Below are positions 18,414-27,130 of a DNA stretch of 53,335 bases, one piece after another. Each line of letters opens with the position of its first letter. Positions within the stretch are counted from its first letter, which is position 1. Source of the stretch: Rhodospirillaceae bacterium (lineage in GTDB: Bacteria > Pseudomonadota > Alphaproteobacteria > UBA6615). The DNA is taken from contig PBPM01000084.1 in NCBI GenBank assembly GCA_002724635.1, positions 1 through 53,335 of the forward strand. The letters run 5' to 3'. Position numbers and translations under genes: made by a program. Below the pieces are notes generated by a model. The model was not told the origin of the DNA. It made no database searches and saw nothing but the letters and a program-made list of their open reading frames with translations.

Positions 18414-18905
18414 ATGACTGAGATTGGACACAGGATCGCACGGGTCGAAATCGACAATCCAAGCGTGGTCCGCTACCACCCTGATGTCGAACGCGAGATC
18501 CAGGTGGCCATCTACGACCTGATCGAGAGCAACGATTTTGTGCCCGAGCCGGCTCATTTTGGCGACGTGCCCGCCGGCCCCTATGCATTGACCCTGCGGG
18601 TTCGGCGGCGCCAGCTTCTGTTCGAGGTCGCGGTCGAGACGGGCGCCGACGTTGGAAGTCTGGCCCTCCCGATGACGCCTTTCCGCAAGATCATCAAGGA
18701 TTACTTCACGGTCTGCGAGAGCTATTACGACGCCATCCGTTCGGCATCGCCGGCGCGGATCGAGGCGCTGGATATGGGGCGGCGGGTGTTACACAACGAG
18801 GGCTCCGAATGCCTGCGCGACATGCTCGCGGAACGGATCGCGGTCAATCATGATACGTCGCGGCGGCTGTTCACGCTGATCTGCGCGCTACATATCCGGG
18901 CTTGA
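18414..18905 (+). CDS. UPF0262 family protein
   Basis: A 163-residue protein of the alphaproteobacterial UPF0262 family. The patterns PDVEREIQVAIYDLIE, FRKIIKDYFTVCESYYDAIR and GMRRxxHNEGSE-like sequence (GRRVLHNEGSECL) identify it. It follows hisD and precedes the LMW-phosphatase-like gene, the usual order. It is cytosolic with no known reaction. The start at ATG 18414 gives the standard family length. Confidence 0.92.
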   Translation: MTEIGHRIARVEIDNPSVVRYHPDVEREIQVAIYDLIESNDFVPEPAHFGDVPAGPYALTLRVRRRQLLFEVAVETGADVGSLALPMTPFRKIIKDYFTVCESYYDAIRSASPARIEALDMGRRVLHNEGSECLRDMLAERIAVNHDTSRRLFTLICALHIRA

Positions 18906-18907
18906 CA

Positions 18908-19357
18908 ATGGGCGGCGATCTCCCTGGGAGCGTTCTGTTCGCCTGCGACCGGAATTCCATCCGCTCGGCAATGGCCGAGGCGATTATGAAGCATCTGGTC
19001 GGCCATCGGGTCTATGTGGACAGCGCCGGCGTCCGGCTGCACGATGTCGCGGCTGACCCGCTCGCTATCGCGGTCATGCGGGAGATCGGCCTGAATATCT
19101 CGGGTCACCGGACCAAGACCTTTGAGGATTTGGCTGACAGCTCAATCGATCTGATCATCACCTTCACGCCTCAGGCGCAGCACCGAGCCGTCGAATTCAC
19201 TAGGACCATTCCCTGCGAGGTCGAGTACTGGCCGATCATGCATCCGGGAGATGTCGGCGGTTCGCGCGAGGTGCGGCTCGAGGGCTATCGCGGCGTGCGT
19301 GATGCGATTTTCGAACGGATCAAGGCGCGGTTCCCCGCCCCCGAGGCACTCGCTTAG
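18908..19357 (+). CDS. Low-molecular-weight phosphatase-like (ArsC-like) protein with an altered acid loop
   Basis: A 149-residue LMW-PTP-fold protein. The phosphate loop CDRNSIRS keeps the C(X)5R signature. In active family members a DP pair near the C-terminus supplies the general acid; here the matching segment reads YWPIMHPGDVGGSRE, so the aspartate is replaced by histidine. Activity may be altered or lost. ATG 18908 starts 2 bp after the UPF0262 stop; an overlapping TTG is also possible. The gene lies just before infA, as in related genomes. Its physiological substrate is not known. Confidence 0.85.
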   Translation: MGGDLPGSVLFACDRNSIRSAMAEAIMKHLVGHRVYVDSAGVRLHDVAADPLAIAVMREIGLNISGHRTKTFEDLADSSIDLIITFTPQAQHRAVEFTRTIPCEVEYWPIMHPGDVGGSREVRLEGYRGVRDAIFERIKARFPAPEALA

Positions 19358-19368
19358 GGGTTTTGCGG

Positions 19369-19412
19369 GACGATAATGCCCGAAAACGCTTGAATTATCG
19401 TCGGTTTTCGGG
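19369..19412 (+). promoter_or_regulatory. Interleaved inverted repeats in the infA leader
   Basis: Stem A pairs GACGATAAT (19369-19377) with ATTATCGTC (19394-19402). Stem B pairs CCCGAAAAC (19379-19387) with GTTTTCGGG (19404-19412). Both are perfect 9-bp stems, arranged A-B-A'-B' with single-base gaps between neighbours. RNA from this stretch can form either hairpin alone or a pseudoknot, but not two ordinary hairpins at once. It lies 57 bp upstream of the infA start. A third short hairpin (TCCCG/CGGGA) follows. Confidence 0.6.
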
Positions 19413-19468
19413 TTGCTTGCCTCATCCCGTGACGACGCGGGACCATTATCAATAACGCGACGATGGGT

Positions 19469-19687
19469 ATGGCGAAAGAAGACTTGCTCGAATTTTCCGG
19501 CACCGTGACCGAAATTCTGCCTAACGCGATGTTCCGCGTCGAACTCGACAATGGTCACGAAGTCCTCGCGCACACGGCCGGCAAGATGCGCAAGCACCGC
19601 ATTCGCGTTCTCGCCGGCGATAAGGTGAATGTTGAAATGACGCCCTATGACCTGACCAAGGGGCGTATCACGTTTCGCTTCAAGTAA
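19469..19687 (+). CDS. infA: Translation initiation factor IF-1
   Basis: A 72-residue OB-fold protein that binds the 30S A site during initiation. [19 protein letters not shown] at the start and the [20 protein letters not shown] core are essentially the alphaproteobacterial consensus, and the length is exact. An in-frame ATG 6 bp upstream would add two residues; the 72-residue form is preferred. The leader holds unusual interleaved inverted repeats. Confidence 0.98.
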   Translation: MAKEDLLEFSGTVTEILPNAMFRVELDNGHEVLAHTAGKMRKHRIRVLAGDKVNVEMTPYDLTKGRITFRFK

Positions 19688-19768
19688 GCGCGCGCTCATT
19701 CCTGGCCCGCCGCGTAAAACGGCGGGACTCCAGACACTGAATATGTTCCAATCGATAGGGGGTAAGCT

Positions 19769-20350
19769 GTGGGCCAGCGATTGATACTGGCATCCGCCTC
19801 ACCCCGCCGCCTCGAGCTGCTCGCGCAGATCGGCATCGTGCCCGCCGCCGTCCTGCCGGCGGAGATCGACGAAACCCCGCGTGCCGGGGAAATGCCGCGT
19901 GTCCTGGCGCAACGCCTGGCAACTATGAAGGCGGACGCCGTCGCGGCGCGGGAGCCCGGCAGTTTCGTTCTGGCCGCGGACACGGTAGTCGCCGTCGGCC
20001 GCCGCCAACTGGGCAAGCCCGCTGATGCAGACGAGGCGCGCGCGTTTCTGGCGTTGCTCTCGGGCCGACGCCACCGGGTGCTCGGCGGCATCTCGGTGAT
20101 CGCGCCCGACGGGCGCCGGACCGACCGGGTCTCGTCGACCACGGTCAGGTTTGCACGCCTCACTACCTCGGAGATCGCGGCCTGTCTCGCAACCGACGAG
20201 TGGCAGGGCAAGGCTGGCGGCTACGCCATTCAGGGCCGGGCCGGGGCCTTCACGCCGGCGATCAACGGCTCCTATACCAATATAGTCGGCCTCGACCTGC
20301 GCTTAGCTGAAACTATGCTCACGGGTCTGGGTTGGAGGCGCGACGCATGA
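19769..20350 (+). CDS. maf: Maf-family nucleoside triphosphate pyrophosphatase
   Basis: A 193-residue house-cleaning enzyme that hydrolyses modified nucleotides or dTTP/UTP. The motifs LASASPRRLELL, AADTVVAVG, GKPADADEA and QGKAGGYAIQGRAG are all in place. The start is GTG 19769, preceded by a purine-rich AGGGGGTAAGCT. The stop overlaps the RNase E/G start (ATGA). The order infA-maf-RNase-yacG is typical of alphaproteobacteria. Confidence 0.96.
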   Translation: MGQRLILASASPRRLELLAQIGIVPAAVLPAEIDETPRAGEMPRVLAQRLATMKADAVAAREPGSFVLAADTVVAVGRRQLGKPADADEARAFLALLSGRRHRVLGGISVIAPDGRRTDRVSSTTVRFARLTTSEIAACLATDEWQGKAGGYAIQGRAGAFTPAINGSYTNIVGLDLRLAETMLTGLGWRRDA

Positions 20351-21558
20351 GTAAGACCAGCATTATTATCGATGCCGGACCCGGGGAGCTGCGCGGCGCG
20401 CTGGTCCGTGCCGGCGCGGTCTGGGACGTGGTGCATCACAGGGACTCCGATCCGAGCCTGATTGGCGCCATATATCGCGGTCGGGTGCGCAGGGTCGATC
20501 ATGGGCTGGACGGTGCGTTCGTGGATATCGGGACGGGTGCCGAGGCCTATATGCGTGCGCGTGACGCCTCGGATTCCGACGCTAAGATGCCGCGCAATGT
20601 GCGGATAGGCGAGCGGGTCAACGAGGGCGCGCAGATCGACGTGCGGGTCGTCGCCGACGGGTTTGCTGAAAAGGGGCCGCGCGTCGCGCGCGTCACGCCC
20701 GACCCGGCGTACAAAGGCAGGCCGGTGCCAGCCTGTCTGGAGACCCCGCCGTCCCCGGTCGCATTGATCCTGACTCGCTTAGCTGGCACGGACCCAGACC
20801 GGATCGTCTGCGGCGGCGGCGCGATCGAAAAGGCCGCCCGGCAATGGGCAGCTGAGAACGCACCCGTTCTGGATGCACGGATCTCGCGCGGGTCGGGGGA
20901 TTTGTTTGCTACCCATGAGATCGAAGACGCGATCGAGGCGGCGCTCGCGCGGCGGGTCCGGATCACGGGAGGCGCCGAACTCGTCTTCGACACGACCGAG
21001 GCCATGTGCGTCATCGACATCAACTCGGCTGGTACACTAGGTAGATCGCGCCGTTTGGGCCGCGACGTGAACCTCAAGGCGGTGCCTGAGATCGCCCGCC
21101 AGTTACGCCTGCGCAACATCGCCGGCGCCGTCGTAATCGATGCGTTAAAGATGGGCGCGCGCGACGACCGCAACCGGGTCTTGTCGGCCCTGCGCAGCGT
21201 GCTCAAGGACGACCCCGGCACTTGCCATGTGCTTGGCATAACCAATCTTGGCCTGATCGAGATGACCCGTACCCGCACGGGTCTCTCGCTGGCCGACCGG
21301 ATGCTGGCGCCTGCTCCGGCCGCGAGCTTATCGCCGGACGCCGCGGCCTATGCCGCGCTGCGCGCGGTCCTGCGTGCCGCCGCCGCTACCCCGTCGAGCG
21401 GATACCGGTTGCTGGTCGCGCCGAATGTCGCCGCAGCCTTGGCGGGTCGCCTTTCGGGCGCCCGGGAGCAGGCGGCGCAGGCGGTTGGGCCCGTCGATAT
21501 TGTCGCCGAATCGGGTCGTGCCAATGATCGATTCGAGATTGTGCTAGGTTCGTACTGA
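20347..21558 (+). CDS. Ribonuclease E/G family protein, short form
   Basis: A 403-residue RNase E/G homologue with an N-terminal S1 domain (GAIYRGRVRRVDHGLDGAFVDIG) and the DNase I-like catalytic core. Candidate magnesium ligands are Asp224 (CVIDINSA) and Asp265 (VVIDALKM), matching Asp303 and Asp346 of E. coli RNase E. The CPxCxG zinc-link motif that joins dimers in RNase E is not seen, and there is no long C-terminal scaffold. It is therefore a compact RNase G-like form, probably beside a full-length RNase E elsewhere. It overlaps maf by 4 bp and sits 50 bp before yacG. Confidence 0.9.
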   Translation: MSKTSIIIDAGPGELRGALVRAGAVWDVVHHRDSDPSLIGAIYRGRVRRVDHGLDGAFVDIGTGAEAYMRARDASDSDAKMPRNVRIGERVNEGAQIDVRVVADGFAEKGPRVARVTPDPAYKGRPVPACLETPPSPVALILTRLAGTDPDRIVCGGGAIEKAARQWAAENAPVLDARISRGSGDLFATHEIEDAIEAALARRVRITGGAELVFDTTEAMCVIDINSAGTLGRSRRLGRDVNLKAVPEIARQLRLRNIAGAVVIDALKMGARDDRNRVLSALRSVLKDDPGTCHVLGITNLGLIEMTRTRTGLSLADRMLAPAPAASLSPDAAAYAALRAVLRAAAATPSSGYRLLVAPNVAAALAGRLSGAREQAAQAVGPVDIVAESGRANDRFEIVLGSY

Positions 21559-21608
21559 GTTTCACCGCGTCGCGCGCACCACCATCACGGAATCACCTTC
21601 CCCTTCCG

Positions 21609-21797
21609 ATGGCCAAGTCTTGTCCGATCTGTGCGAAAGCGGTCGTCGCGGCGCACCGCCCGTTCTGCTCGCAGCGCTGCGCGAATGTCGATCTGTCGCG
21701 TTGGCTGGGCGGGAATTACCGCATTCCGACCGACGAGGCTCCGACCGTGCATGAGGGTGGCCTCGGCGAGCAGGAGCAGGAACAGGAACAGGGGTGA
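21609..21797 (+). CDS. yacG: DNA gyrase inhibitor / zinc-binding protein YacG
   Basis: A 62-residue zinc-finger protein. CPIC at residues 5-8 and FCSQRC (CxxxC) in the middle give the four zinc cysteines of YacG, and DLSRWLGGNYRIPTDE is the family tail. The E. coli protein binds GyrB and inhibits gyrase. The end is a glutamine/glutamate repeat (EQEQEQEQG), probably disordered. It is the last protein gene of the block, 56 bp before tRNA-Phe. Confidence 0.94.
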   Translation: MAKSCPICAKAVVAAHRPFCSQRCANVDLSRWLGGNYRIPTDEAPTVHEGGLGEQEQEQEQG

Positions 21798-21853
21798 GCG
21801 CTGGACAGGTGCGTTGAATTTCCGTATATCCGCGCGGTTCAACTGACCAGTGT

Positions 21854-21929
21854 GCCCAGGTAGCTCAGTTGGTAGAGCACGCGACTGAAAATCGCGGTGT
21901 CGGTGGTTCGAATCCGCCCCTGGGCACCA
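21854..21929 (+). tRNA. tRNA-Phe (anticodon GAA)
   Basis: A 76-nt cloverleaf. The acceptor is GCCCAGG with CCTGGGC, the D-arm GCTC/GAGC has loop AGTTGGTA, the anticodon stem is CGCGA/TCGCG with loop CTGAAAA (anticodon GAA), and the T-arm has loop TTCGAAT. CCA is encoded. It follows yacG, a common arrangement in alphaproteobacteria. Confidence 0.97.
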
Positions 21930-22027
21930 CTCTTTCCATGGCAAAATGACGGCCTTTCGTCGTCCGTTTGACGCCGCACCACAGTCATGCTTCGGTTCGG
22001 CGGCAATTCTTTCCGGGGAGAAACACC

Positions 22028-22564
22028 GTGTCCGTTGCCCGTCATCCACGCCCGCCCGAACTTGTCGATGCCACGCTCGAAGAGATCATGGAAACCCATG
22101 TCGGACGCTTCCGCGACAAGGTGCCCGACTGGGAGGCGTTCGAGGACGCAAAGATCGAGGGTTATCGCCGCGCCCAGCACCGCTTTATCGGCGCCGGCGG
22201 ATCGGGTAAGCATGGCGATGCCAGTGTTATCCGCGCGCGCGCCCACACCCTGTCGATCATGTATGTTAACCCGGGGCAGGGGAATGCCGCCCACACCCAC
22301 GAGGTGGAGGAGACCTTTTTCGTCCTGAAGGGTCTGCTCAACGTATTCGTCGAGGACGAGGCGGGCAATCGCCTCGAGACCCGGCTCGGGCCTTGGGAGT
22401 GCATCACCTGCCCGCCCGGCGTTATCCACGGCTACGACAATAATTCGCTCGAGCCGGTCTGGTTTCAAGTCATGCTGGGGCGCGGCCGCCCGGAGACCAT
22501 GGGCTACGCGGACGAAAACCTTTATTCCAACCGCGACGCCCATCTGAACAAGAACGAGTCATAG
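22028..22564 (+). CDS. Cupin-domain protein
   Basis: A 178-residue single-domain cupin. The first metal motif reads HTHEVEETFFVLKG (HxH...E) and the second is PPGVIHGYDNNS with a histidine, giving a 3-His-1-Glu type site in a small beta barrel. Cupins of this kind may be dioxygenases, isomerases or binding proteins. The GTG at 22028 is preferred because GGGGAGAAACACC precedes it. It is 13 bp upstream of a cyclase gene and then an amidase gene, so it is part of a three-gene operon. The reaction is unknown. Confidence 0.82.
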   Translation: MSVARHPRPPELVDATLEEIMETHVGRFRDKVPDWEAFEDAKIEGYRRAQHRFIGAGGSGKHGDASVIRARAHTLSIMYVNPGQGNAAHTHEVEETFFVLKGLLNVFVEDEAGNRLETRLGPWECITCPPGVIHGYDNNSLEPVWFQVMLGRGRPETMGYADENLYSNRDAHLNKNES

Positions 22565-22577
22565 GAGGAGACATCAA

Positions 22578-23279
22578 ATGGCCCGAAGAATCATCGATCT
22601 GAGCCTCGACATAGAGGACAACATGCCGTCTCACAAGCTCTTCCAGAGCCCGGTCTATCTCAAGGCGATGACCCATGAGAACACAAGGGCCTTGGAGCTC
22701 GGTACGCCGGACGATCCGATCACCTTTCAGACCAACTTTATCTCCACGCTCGACCATGTGGGTACCCATGTGGACGCGCTGCGCCACTTCGACCCAAACG
22801 GCGCATCGATCGACGAGATGCCGATTGACCGCTTTTTCGGCAAGGGCGTGTGCTTCGACATGCGCCATATAGGCGATCTGGGCGATATTGACGTGGCCGA
22901 CATGGAGAAGGCGGAAGCGGAATCCGGCGTCAAGGTCGACGGGCACATCATCCTGTTGTGCACGGGGCTCCACAAGCGCCACTATCCCAATCGGGAAGTG
23001 GTGCTCTCGAATGCCGGCATCACGGTGGCCGCGACCCAGTGGATGTATGACAGGGGTTCGCGCCTGCACGGGGTAGAGGGGCCGTCCACCGACAAGCCGT
23101 CCGACAGCCTCTTCGCCCAGCACCGTATCTGCCGCGAGCTCGGCATCAGCCACATGGAGTGGCTAGTCAATCTGGAGGACCTGATCGGCCTCGGCGAGTT
23201 CGAATTCTTCGGTGTGCCGCTTCGCTTCAAGGGCGGTTCGGGCTCGCCGATCCGCGCCTTCGCCATCGTTAACGATTGA
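22578..23279 (+). CDS. Cyclase-family metal-dependent hydrolase (KynB-like)
   Basis: A 233-residue member of PF04199. Unlike the copy at 901-1884, it keeps the full motif: His60-x-Gly-Thr-His64-x-Asp66-xxx-His70 (HVGTHVDALRH). Such enzymes hydrolyse N-formylkynurenine, cyclic imides, isatin or related ring compounds. A strong AGGAGGAGACATC ribosome-binding site fixes the start. It is flanked by a cupin and an amidase in one operon, which fits stepwise opening of a cyclic amide or imide followed by hydrolysis. No kynureninase or tryptophan dioxygenase is nearby, so a kynurenine role is not supported. Confidence 0.88.
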   Translation: MARRIIDLSLDIEDNMPSHKLFQSPVYLKAMTHENTRALELGTPDDPITFQTNFISTLDHVGTHVDALRHFDPNGASIDEMPIDRFFGKGVCFDMRHIGDLGDIDVADMEKAEAESGVKVDGHIILLCTGLHKRHYPNREVVLSNAGITVAATQWMYDRGSRLHGVEGPSTDKPSDSLFAQHRICRELGISHMEWLVNLEDLIGLGEFEFFGVPLRFKGGSGSPIRAFAIVND

Positions 23280-23296
23280 TCGCTCGGGATTCACCC

Positions 23297-24703
23297 ATGG
23301 CCCATGACTTCGACTATATGAGTGCGGGCGAGCTGCGCCTGCGGATCGCCCGCAAGGACATCTCGCCCGTCGAGCTTACCCGGCGTGCGCTCGAGCGCGC
23401 GGAGGCCGTCCAAGCTGACCTGAACCCTTTCTTCGTGATGTTTCCCGCAGAGGCCATGGCGGCCGCTCGGGCGGCCGAAGACGAGGTCATGTCCGGCGGG
23501 GCGCTGGGTGCGCTGCATGGCCTGCCGATGTCGGTGAAGGACCTGATCTCGGTCGGAGGTGCGCCGTTTGCGTTCGGCTCGAAGGTCATGGCCGAGAACG
23601 TCGCTCTGGACGATGCACCCGCCGTCGAGCGGGCCCGCGCGGCGGGCGCCATCGTCATTGGCAAGACTACGACTAGTGAGTTCGGCTGCAAGCCGGTTGG
23701 CGATTCCCCGCTGACCGGCGTCACTCGGAACCCTTGGAACCGCAATAAGACCCCGGGCGGATCCAGCGCGGGTGCCGGTGCGTCCATCGCTGCCGGGGTT
23801 ACGCCGTTTGGCTTGGGAACCGACGGCGGCGGTTCGATCCGTATTCCCTGTTCGCTGACTGGGCTCGCCGGGATCAAGGGCAGCTTCGCCCGGGTGCCGG
23901 TCTGGCCGACCACGGCGACTCCGACGCTCGCCCATGTAGGCCCCATGGCGCGCAACATGCGCGATGCGGCTTTACTGTTCTCCTCGATCGCCGGCTACGA
24001 CGCGCGCGATCCGTTCGGCATCACCGGCGAAGTGCCTGACGTCGTTGCGGCCTGCGACCAGTCGGTCAAGGGCATGCGCATTGCCTGGAGCCCGACTCTC
24101 GGTTACGCGAAGCCCGATCCCGAGATCGTCGAGATCATCGGCGCCGCGGTCCGCAAGTTCGAGGATGCTGGTGCCCATGTGGAGCAGGTGGACGACGTCT
24201 TTGCCGAAGACCCGGGCGATCTCTGGTCGGCGGAGTTCTACGCCGGCGTCGGCATTAAGTTGCGGGCCGTACTCGAGAACCAGCGAGACATGCTCGACCC
24301 GGCCGTCGCCGAGATCCTTGAGCCCGCGCTCGGCCAGGAGATGCTCGACTACTACACCAAGGTGTTCGAGCGCTATGTCCTGCGTGAGCGCATGGCGGCC
24401 TTCTTTGAGAAATACGACGTGCTGATCTCGCCGGTCCTGCCCGTTAGTTCGGTCGATGTCGAGGTCAACGTCCCGCCGGGTCACGAGAATCGGAACCTCG
24501 TTTCGTGGGTCTACTACACCTACCCGTTCAACCTGACGGGGCAGCCGGCCGCGTCGGTCTGTGCTGGCATCGCGTCCGAAGGCATGCCGGTCGGCTTGCA
24601 GGTGGTGGGGCGCTACCTGGACGAGGCTTCGGTGGTGCGCGCGGCAGCCTTCGTAGAGCGGACCCAGCCGCCGGGCTACAACCTCAGCGGCTACGATGCC
24701 TAG
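23297..24703 (+). CDS. Amidase-signature family hydrolase
   Basis: A 468-residue serine hydrolase with the Ser-cisSer-Lys triad. Lys81 lies in LPMSVKDL, the cis-serine in TPGGSSAGAG (residues 153-160), and the nucleophile Ser180 in TDGGGSIRIP. Length and motif spacing are standard for bacterial AS-family amidases such as 6-aminohexanoate-cyclic-dimer hydrolases or AtzF-like enzymes. There are no GatB or GatC partners here, so it is not tRNA amidotransferase. It closes the cupin-cyclase-amidase operon and converges with the TauD-like gene. The amide substrate is unknown. Confidence 0.9.
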   Translation: MAHDFDYMSAGELRLRIARKDISPVELTRRALERAEAVQADLNPFFVMFPAEAMAAARAAEDEVMSGGALGALHGLPMSVKDLISVGGAPFAFGSKVMAENVALDDAPAVERARAAGAIVIGKTTTSEFGCKPVGDSPLTGVTRNPWNRNKTPGGSSAGAGASIAAGVTPFGLGTDGGGSIRIPCSLTGLAGIKGSFARVPVWPTTATPTLAHVGPMARNMRDAALLFSSIAGYDARDPFGITGEVPDVVAACDQSVKGMRIAWSPTLGYAKPDPEIVEIIGAAVRKFEDAGAHVEQVDDVFAEDPGDLWSAEFYAGVGIKLRAVLENQRDMLDPAVAEILEPALGQEMLDYYTKVFERYVLRERMAAFFEKYDVLISPVLPVSSVDVEVNVPPGHENRNLVSWVYYTYPFNLTGQPAASVCAGIASEGMPVGLQVVGRYLDEASVVRAAAFVERTQPPGYNLSGYDA

Positions 24704-24721
24704 GGTGGCCGGCGGAAGCCG

Positions 24722-25756
24722 TCAGGCCGCAGCCGCCTGCTTGGGGATGCCGCCCATCTCCACGAACCGGTAGCGCTCGTTCAGTACCGGGGCGAGCGGG
24801 CGGCGCTTGCCGTCGGGCAAAGCGATCCAGACGCGCAGCAGGTGCCGTTTCAGCGCGGGATCTTCATAATCCTCATAGGCCTGACGGGCATGCAGGATCG
24901 TGTGGTTGTTGATGAACTGCATGTCGCCCGGCCGGAAGTTCATCTTCAGGCGCAGCTCTTCGCGATTCGAGATCTCTTGGAACACGTCCAGCGCCTCGCG
25001 CTGGGCGTCGCTCAGCGCGAGGTTCTCGCCGTAACGTGACACGGATTCCATGAAAGACCGGTTGGTGATTCGCGCGGCGATGCGCCCGTCATGCGCCGTC
25101 AGCATCGGGATGTCGTACCAAGGCTGCGAGCCGTCCGGATGGTCGCCGCGCCAGTCCACGTGGAAGGGAGCATACATCACGTCGAGTAGGTCCGGCCGCT
25201 CGGCCAGCATCACATTGTGCACGGTGGGTGCGCTGACCAGGTAGCTGGTGCCGCCCGACTTGGCGCCGCGCAGGCAGAACAGGCCCAGAACGTCGACCGG
25301 CAGCTGGTCGCAATGGAAGTCGAGTCGGTTCTTGGTCTGATAGCCGCGTGCGTTGGGGTCGTCGAGGTTCTTCCCCTCGTCGGTGACGTGGCCCAGCAGG
25401 TGACCGCGCGCGTTCTGAGAGACCGGCGTGCCGATATGGGCGCTGATGCCCCAGTAGATGAGCCCGCACTCCTCGTCGGAGTAGCGCTCGCGCGGCACCC
25501 CGCGGATCAGTATGACGCCGAGCCCACTCAAGACCCGGTCCATCAACTCGTCTAGGCGCGCCCGGAAGGTCAGGAGCGGGAAGTCCTGTGCCGTGAACGG
25601 GATTTCGAGGTTAGCGGATTTCACGGCCTGCAGTGCTGCATCGATCTCGGCGATATCGCCGTCAGTGAGTTCGTAAAGCCAGCTCATGTCGTTCTGGACC
25701 GCCGGTCCGACCCAAGCGTCGTCAGTCGTGATTTCGTCGCGGATGATTTCAACCAC
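24722..25756 (-). CDS. TauD/TfdA-family Fe(II)/2-oxoglutarate dioxygenase
   Basis: A 344-residue non-haem iron oxygenase with the double-stranded beta-helix fold. The iron ligands are His148 and Asp150 in LDFHCDQ and the distal histidine, probably His289, in NNHTILHAR. A basic residue that would bind 2-oxoglutarate follows in HLLRVWI. Family members hydroxylate sulfonates, phenoxyacetates, carnitine precursors and other small acids. It is convergent with the amidase operon and divergent from the TAXI-TRAP transporter (254 bp between starts), so it may act on the transported compound. The substrate is unknown. Confidence 0.87.
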   Translation of the reverse strand: MVEIIRDEITTDDAWVGPAVQNDMSWLYELTDGDIAEIDAALQAVKSANLEIPFTAQDFPLLTFRARLDELMDRVLSGLGVILIRGVPRERYSDEECGLIYWGISAHIGTPVSQNARGHLLGHVTDEGKNLDDPNARGYQTKNRLDFHCDQLPVDVLGLFCLRGAKSGGTSYLVSAPTVHNVMLAERPDLLDVMYAPFHVDWRGDHPDGSQPWYDIPMLTAHDGRIAARITNRSFMESVSRYGENLALSDAQREALDVFQEISNREELRLKMNFRPGDMQFINNHTILHARQAYEDYEDPALKRHLLRVWIALPDGKRRPLAPVLNERYRFVEMGGIPKQAAAA

Positions 25757-25933
25757 CTTCTATCCTCGTATCGGTCGTTCGACAGCGGAAATCATATCGA
25801 AATCGGCATCGCGACCGCAACTCGATGTCCGAGTTGTGGATATGCCGAGGCGGACTTTGGCGGAAGTTTGTCAAAAGAAATTCGCTTGATCTGTGGCTCT
25901 GGCGCTGCCATCGTTTTGCCACGAACAACGGAC

Positions 25934-25960
25934 CCGGTTCTATGCAGAGTCGGTAACCGG
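25934..25960. promoter_or_regulatory. Inverted repeat in the dioxygenase/TRAP divergent region
   Basis: CCGGTT (25934-25939) and AACCGG (25955-25960) form a 6-bp inverted repeat with centres 21 bp apart. It lies about 50 bp upstream of the TAXI gene in the 254-bp divergent intergenic region. It is a candidate operator; this is inference from position and symmetry only. Confidence 0.35.
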
Positions 25961-26010
25961 ATTGTCTATCTTTTTGTACTCGCAAGAGTTCTTTTCAAGG
26001 GAGGAACCCC

Positions 26011-27000
26011 ATGAAATTCGTAACGACCCTTATTGCGGCCGCCAGTGTGGTGGCCGTGGCGTCCGTGGCTCAGGCTGCGGAATCCTATCGTATCGGTGGC
26101 GGGCCCGCCGGCGGTGGCTGGCATCCGTCGGTTAGCGCTGGCGCGCAAATGCTGAACAACGAGGTTGGTGCCAAGTACAAATTCAACTACTCGCCATCTA
26201 ATGGTTCGGTCGACAATGTGCGTCGCACCGCATACGGCAAGTTCGATACAGCTTGGGGTCATGTTGGACAGGTTTTTCAAGCCTGGAATGGCATTGGCCT
26301 TTTCAAGGAAGACGGTAAGCTCCAAGACTTCCGGATTATTGCGAACGTTCGTAAGCAGTCGCAGATTATTGCGGTGCTAGCTGACAGCCCGATCAAGTCC
26401 TATTCGGACATGAAGGGTAAGATTGTAAACCTTCTTAACAAGGGCTCCGGCTCCAACGTTAACTGTCGTAACATTATGAACGGCGCTGGTATCGGGGGCG
26501 ATATTGAAGTCCGTAATCTCGGTTTCTCAGACTCGGCTCGTGCGCTCGGCGATCGTCAAATCGACGTGTTTTGCTCTGCCGGCGCACCCTTCCTGATCCC
26601 GGCTCTGACGCAGTTGTCGATCACCAAGCCGGTGCGTTACATCAGCCTCACCGCTGAAGAGCAGGCCAGAGTTATTAAGAGCAATCCGTTCTACGCTGCA
26701 GTCACTATCCCGGTGCAGCCTGACGTTAAAGGTATGACCGAGCCAGCGCGTTCAATCGCCTACGACGTTTATTGGCTTGCGAACAAGTCCATGTCGGATG
26801 GTGCAATTACCGCGATGTTGGAAACTACGGCTAATCCGGCAAACCTTAAGAAGCTTGCTGCAGTTGCTGGTTACTGGAAGACATTGAACGGTAATTTCGA
26901 AAACCTGAAGGCTCTGGGCATTCCGCTGCACCCAGCTGCGGAGGCGTATTGGAAAGGTCGCGGTTTCGATACCGCAGGCGTTCCCGTTAAGGCTTTCTAA
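26011..27000 (+). CDS. TAXI-family TRAP transporter solute-binding protein
   Basis: A 329-residue periplasmic receptor of the TAXI type. Residues 1-23 are a Sec signal peptide ending VAQAA. The mature protein starts with SYRIGGGPAGGGWHP, the usual glycine-rich TAXI opening, and has DMKGKIVNLLNKGSGS in the middle. A strong GGGAGGAACCCC site fixes the start. It is followed by a fused TRAP permease, making a complete two-gene transporter. Codons here end in A or T much more often than in the genes at 2-25 kb, giving a clearly lower GC content. The ligand is not known. Confidence 0.92.
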   Translation: MKFVTTLIAAASVVAVASVAQAAESYRIGGGPAGGGWHPSVSAGAQMLNNEVGAKYKFNYSPSNGSVDNVRRTAYGKFDTAWGHVGQVFQAWNGIGLFKEDGKLQDFRIIANVRKQSQIIAVLADSPIKSYSDMKGKIVNLLNKGSGSNVNCRNIMNGAGIGGDIEVRNLGFSDSARALGDRQIDVFCSAGAPFLIPALTQLSITKPVRYISLTAEEQARVIKSNPFYAAVTIPVQPDVKGMTEPARSIAYDVYWLANKSMSDGAITAMLETTANPANLKKLAAVAGYWKTLNGNFENLKALGIPLHPAAEAYWKGRGFDTAGVPVKAF

Positions 27001-27130
27001 TCGGAAAACTCTCGCGCACTAAGTCGTGAGTAAATGCTGCAAGGCGCGGAGAGGAGGTTATCTTCTTCGCGCCTTGTCTGCATTAGTTATCAAGTTGACG
27101 TTCGGGCACTCAGCCTCGGGGACTCGTAAA

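Noticed and set aside
22578-23279. Kynurenine formamidase of tryptophan degradation
   Set aside because: The motif fits, but no kynureninase or tryptophan dioxygenase is present; the context is cupin and amidase.
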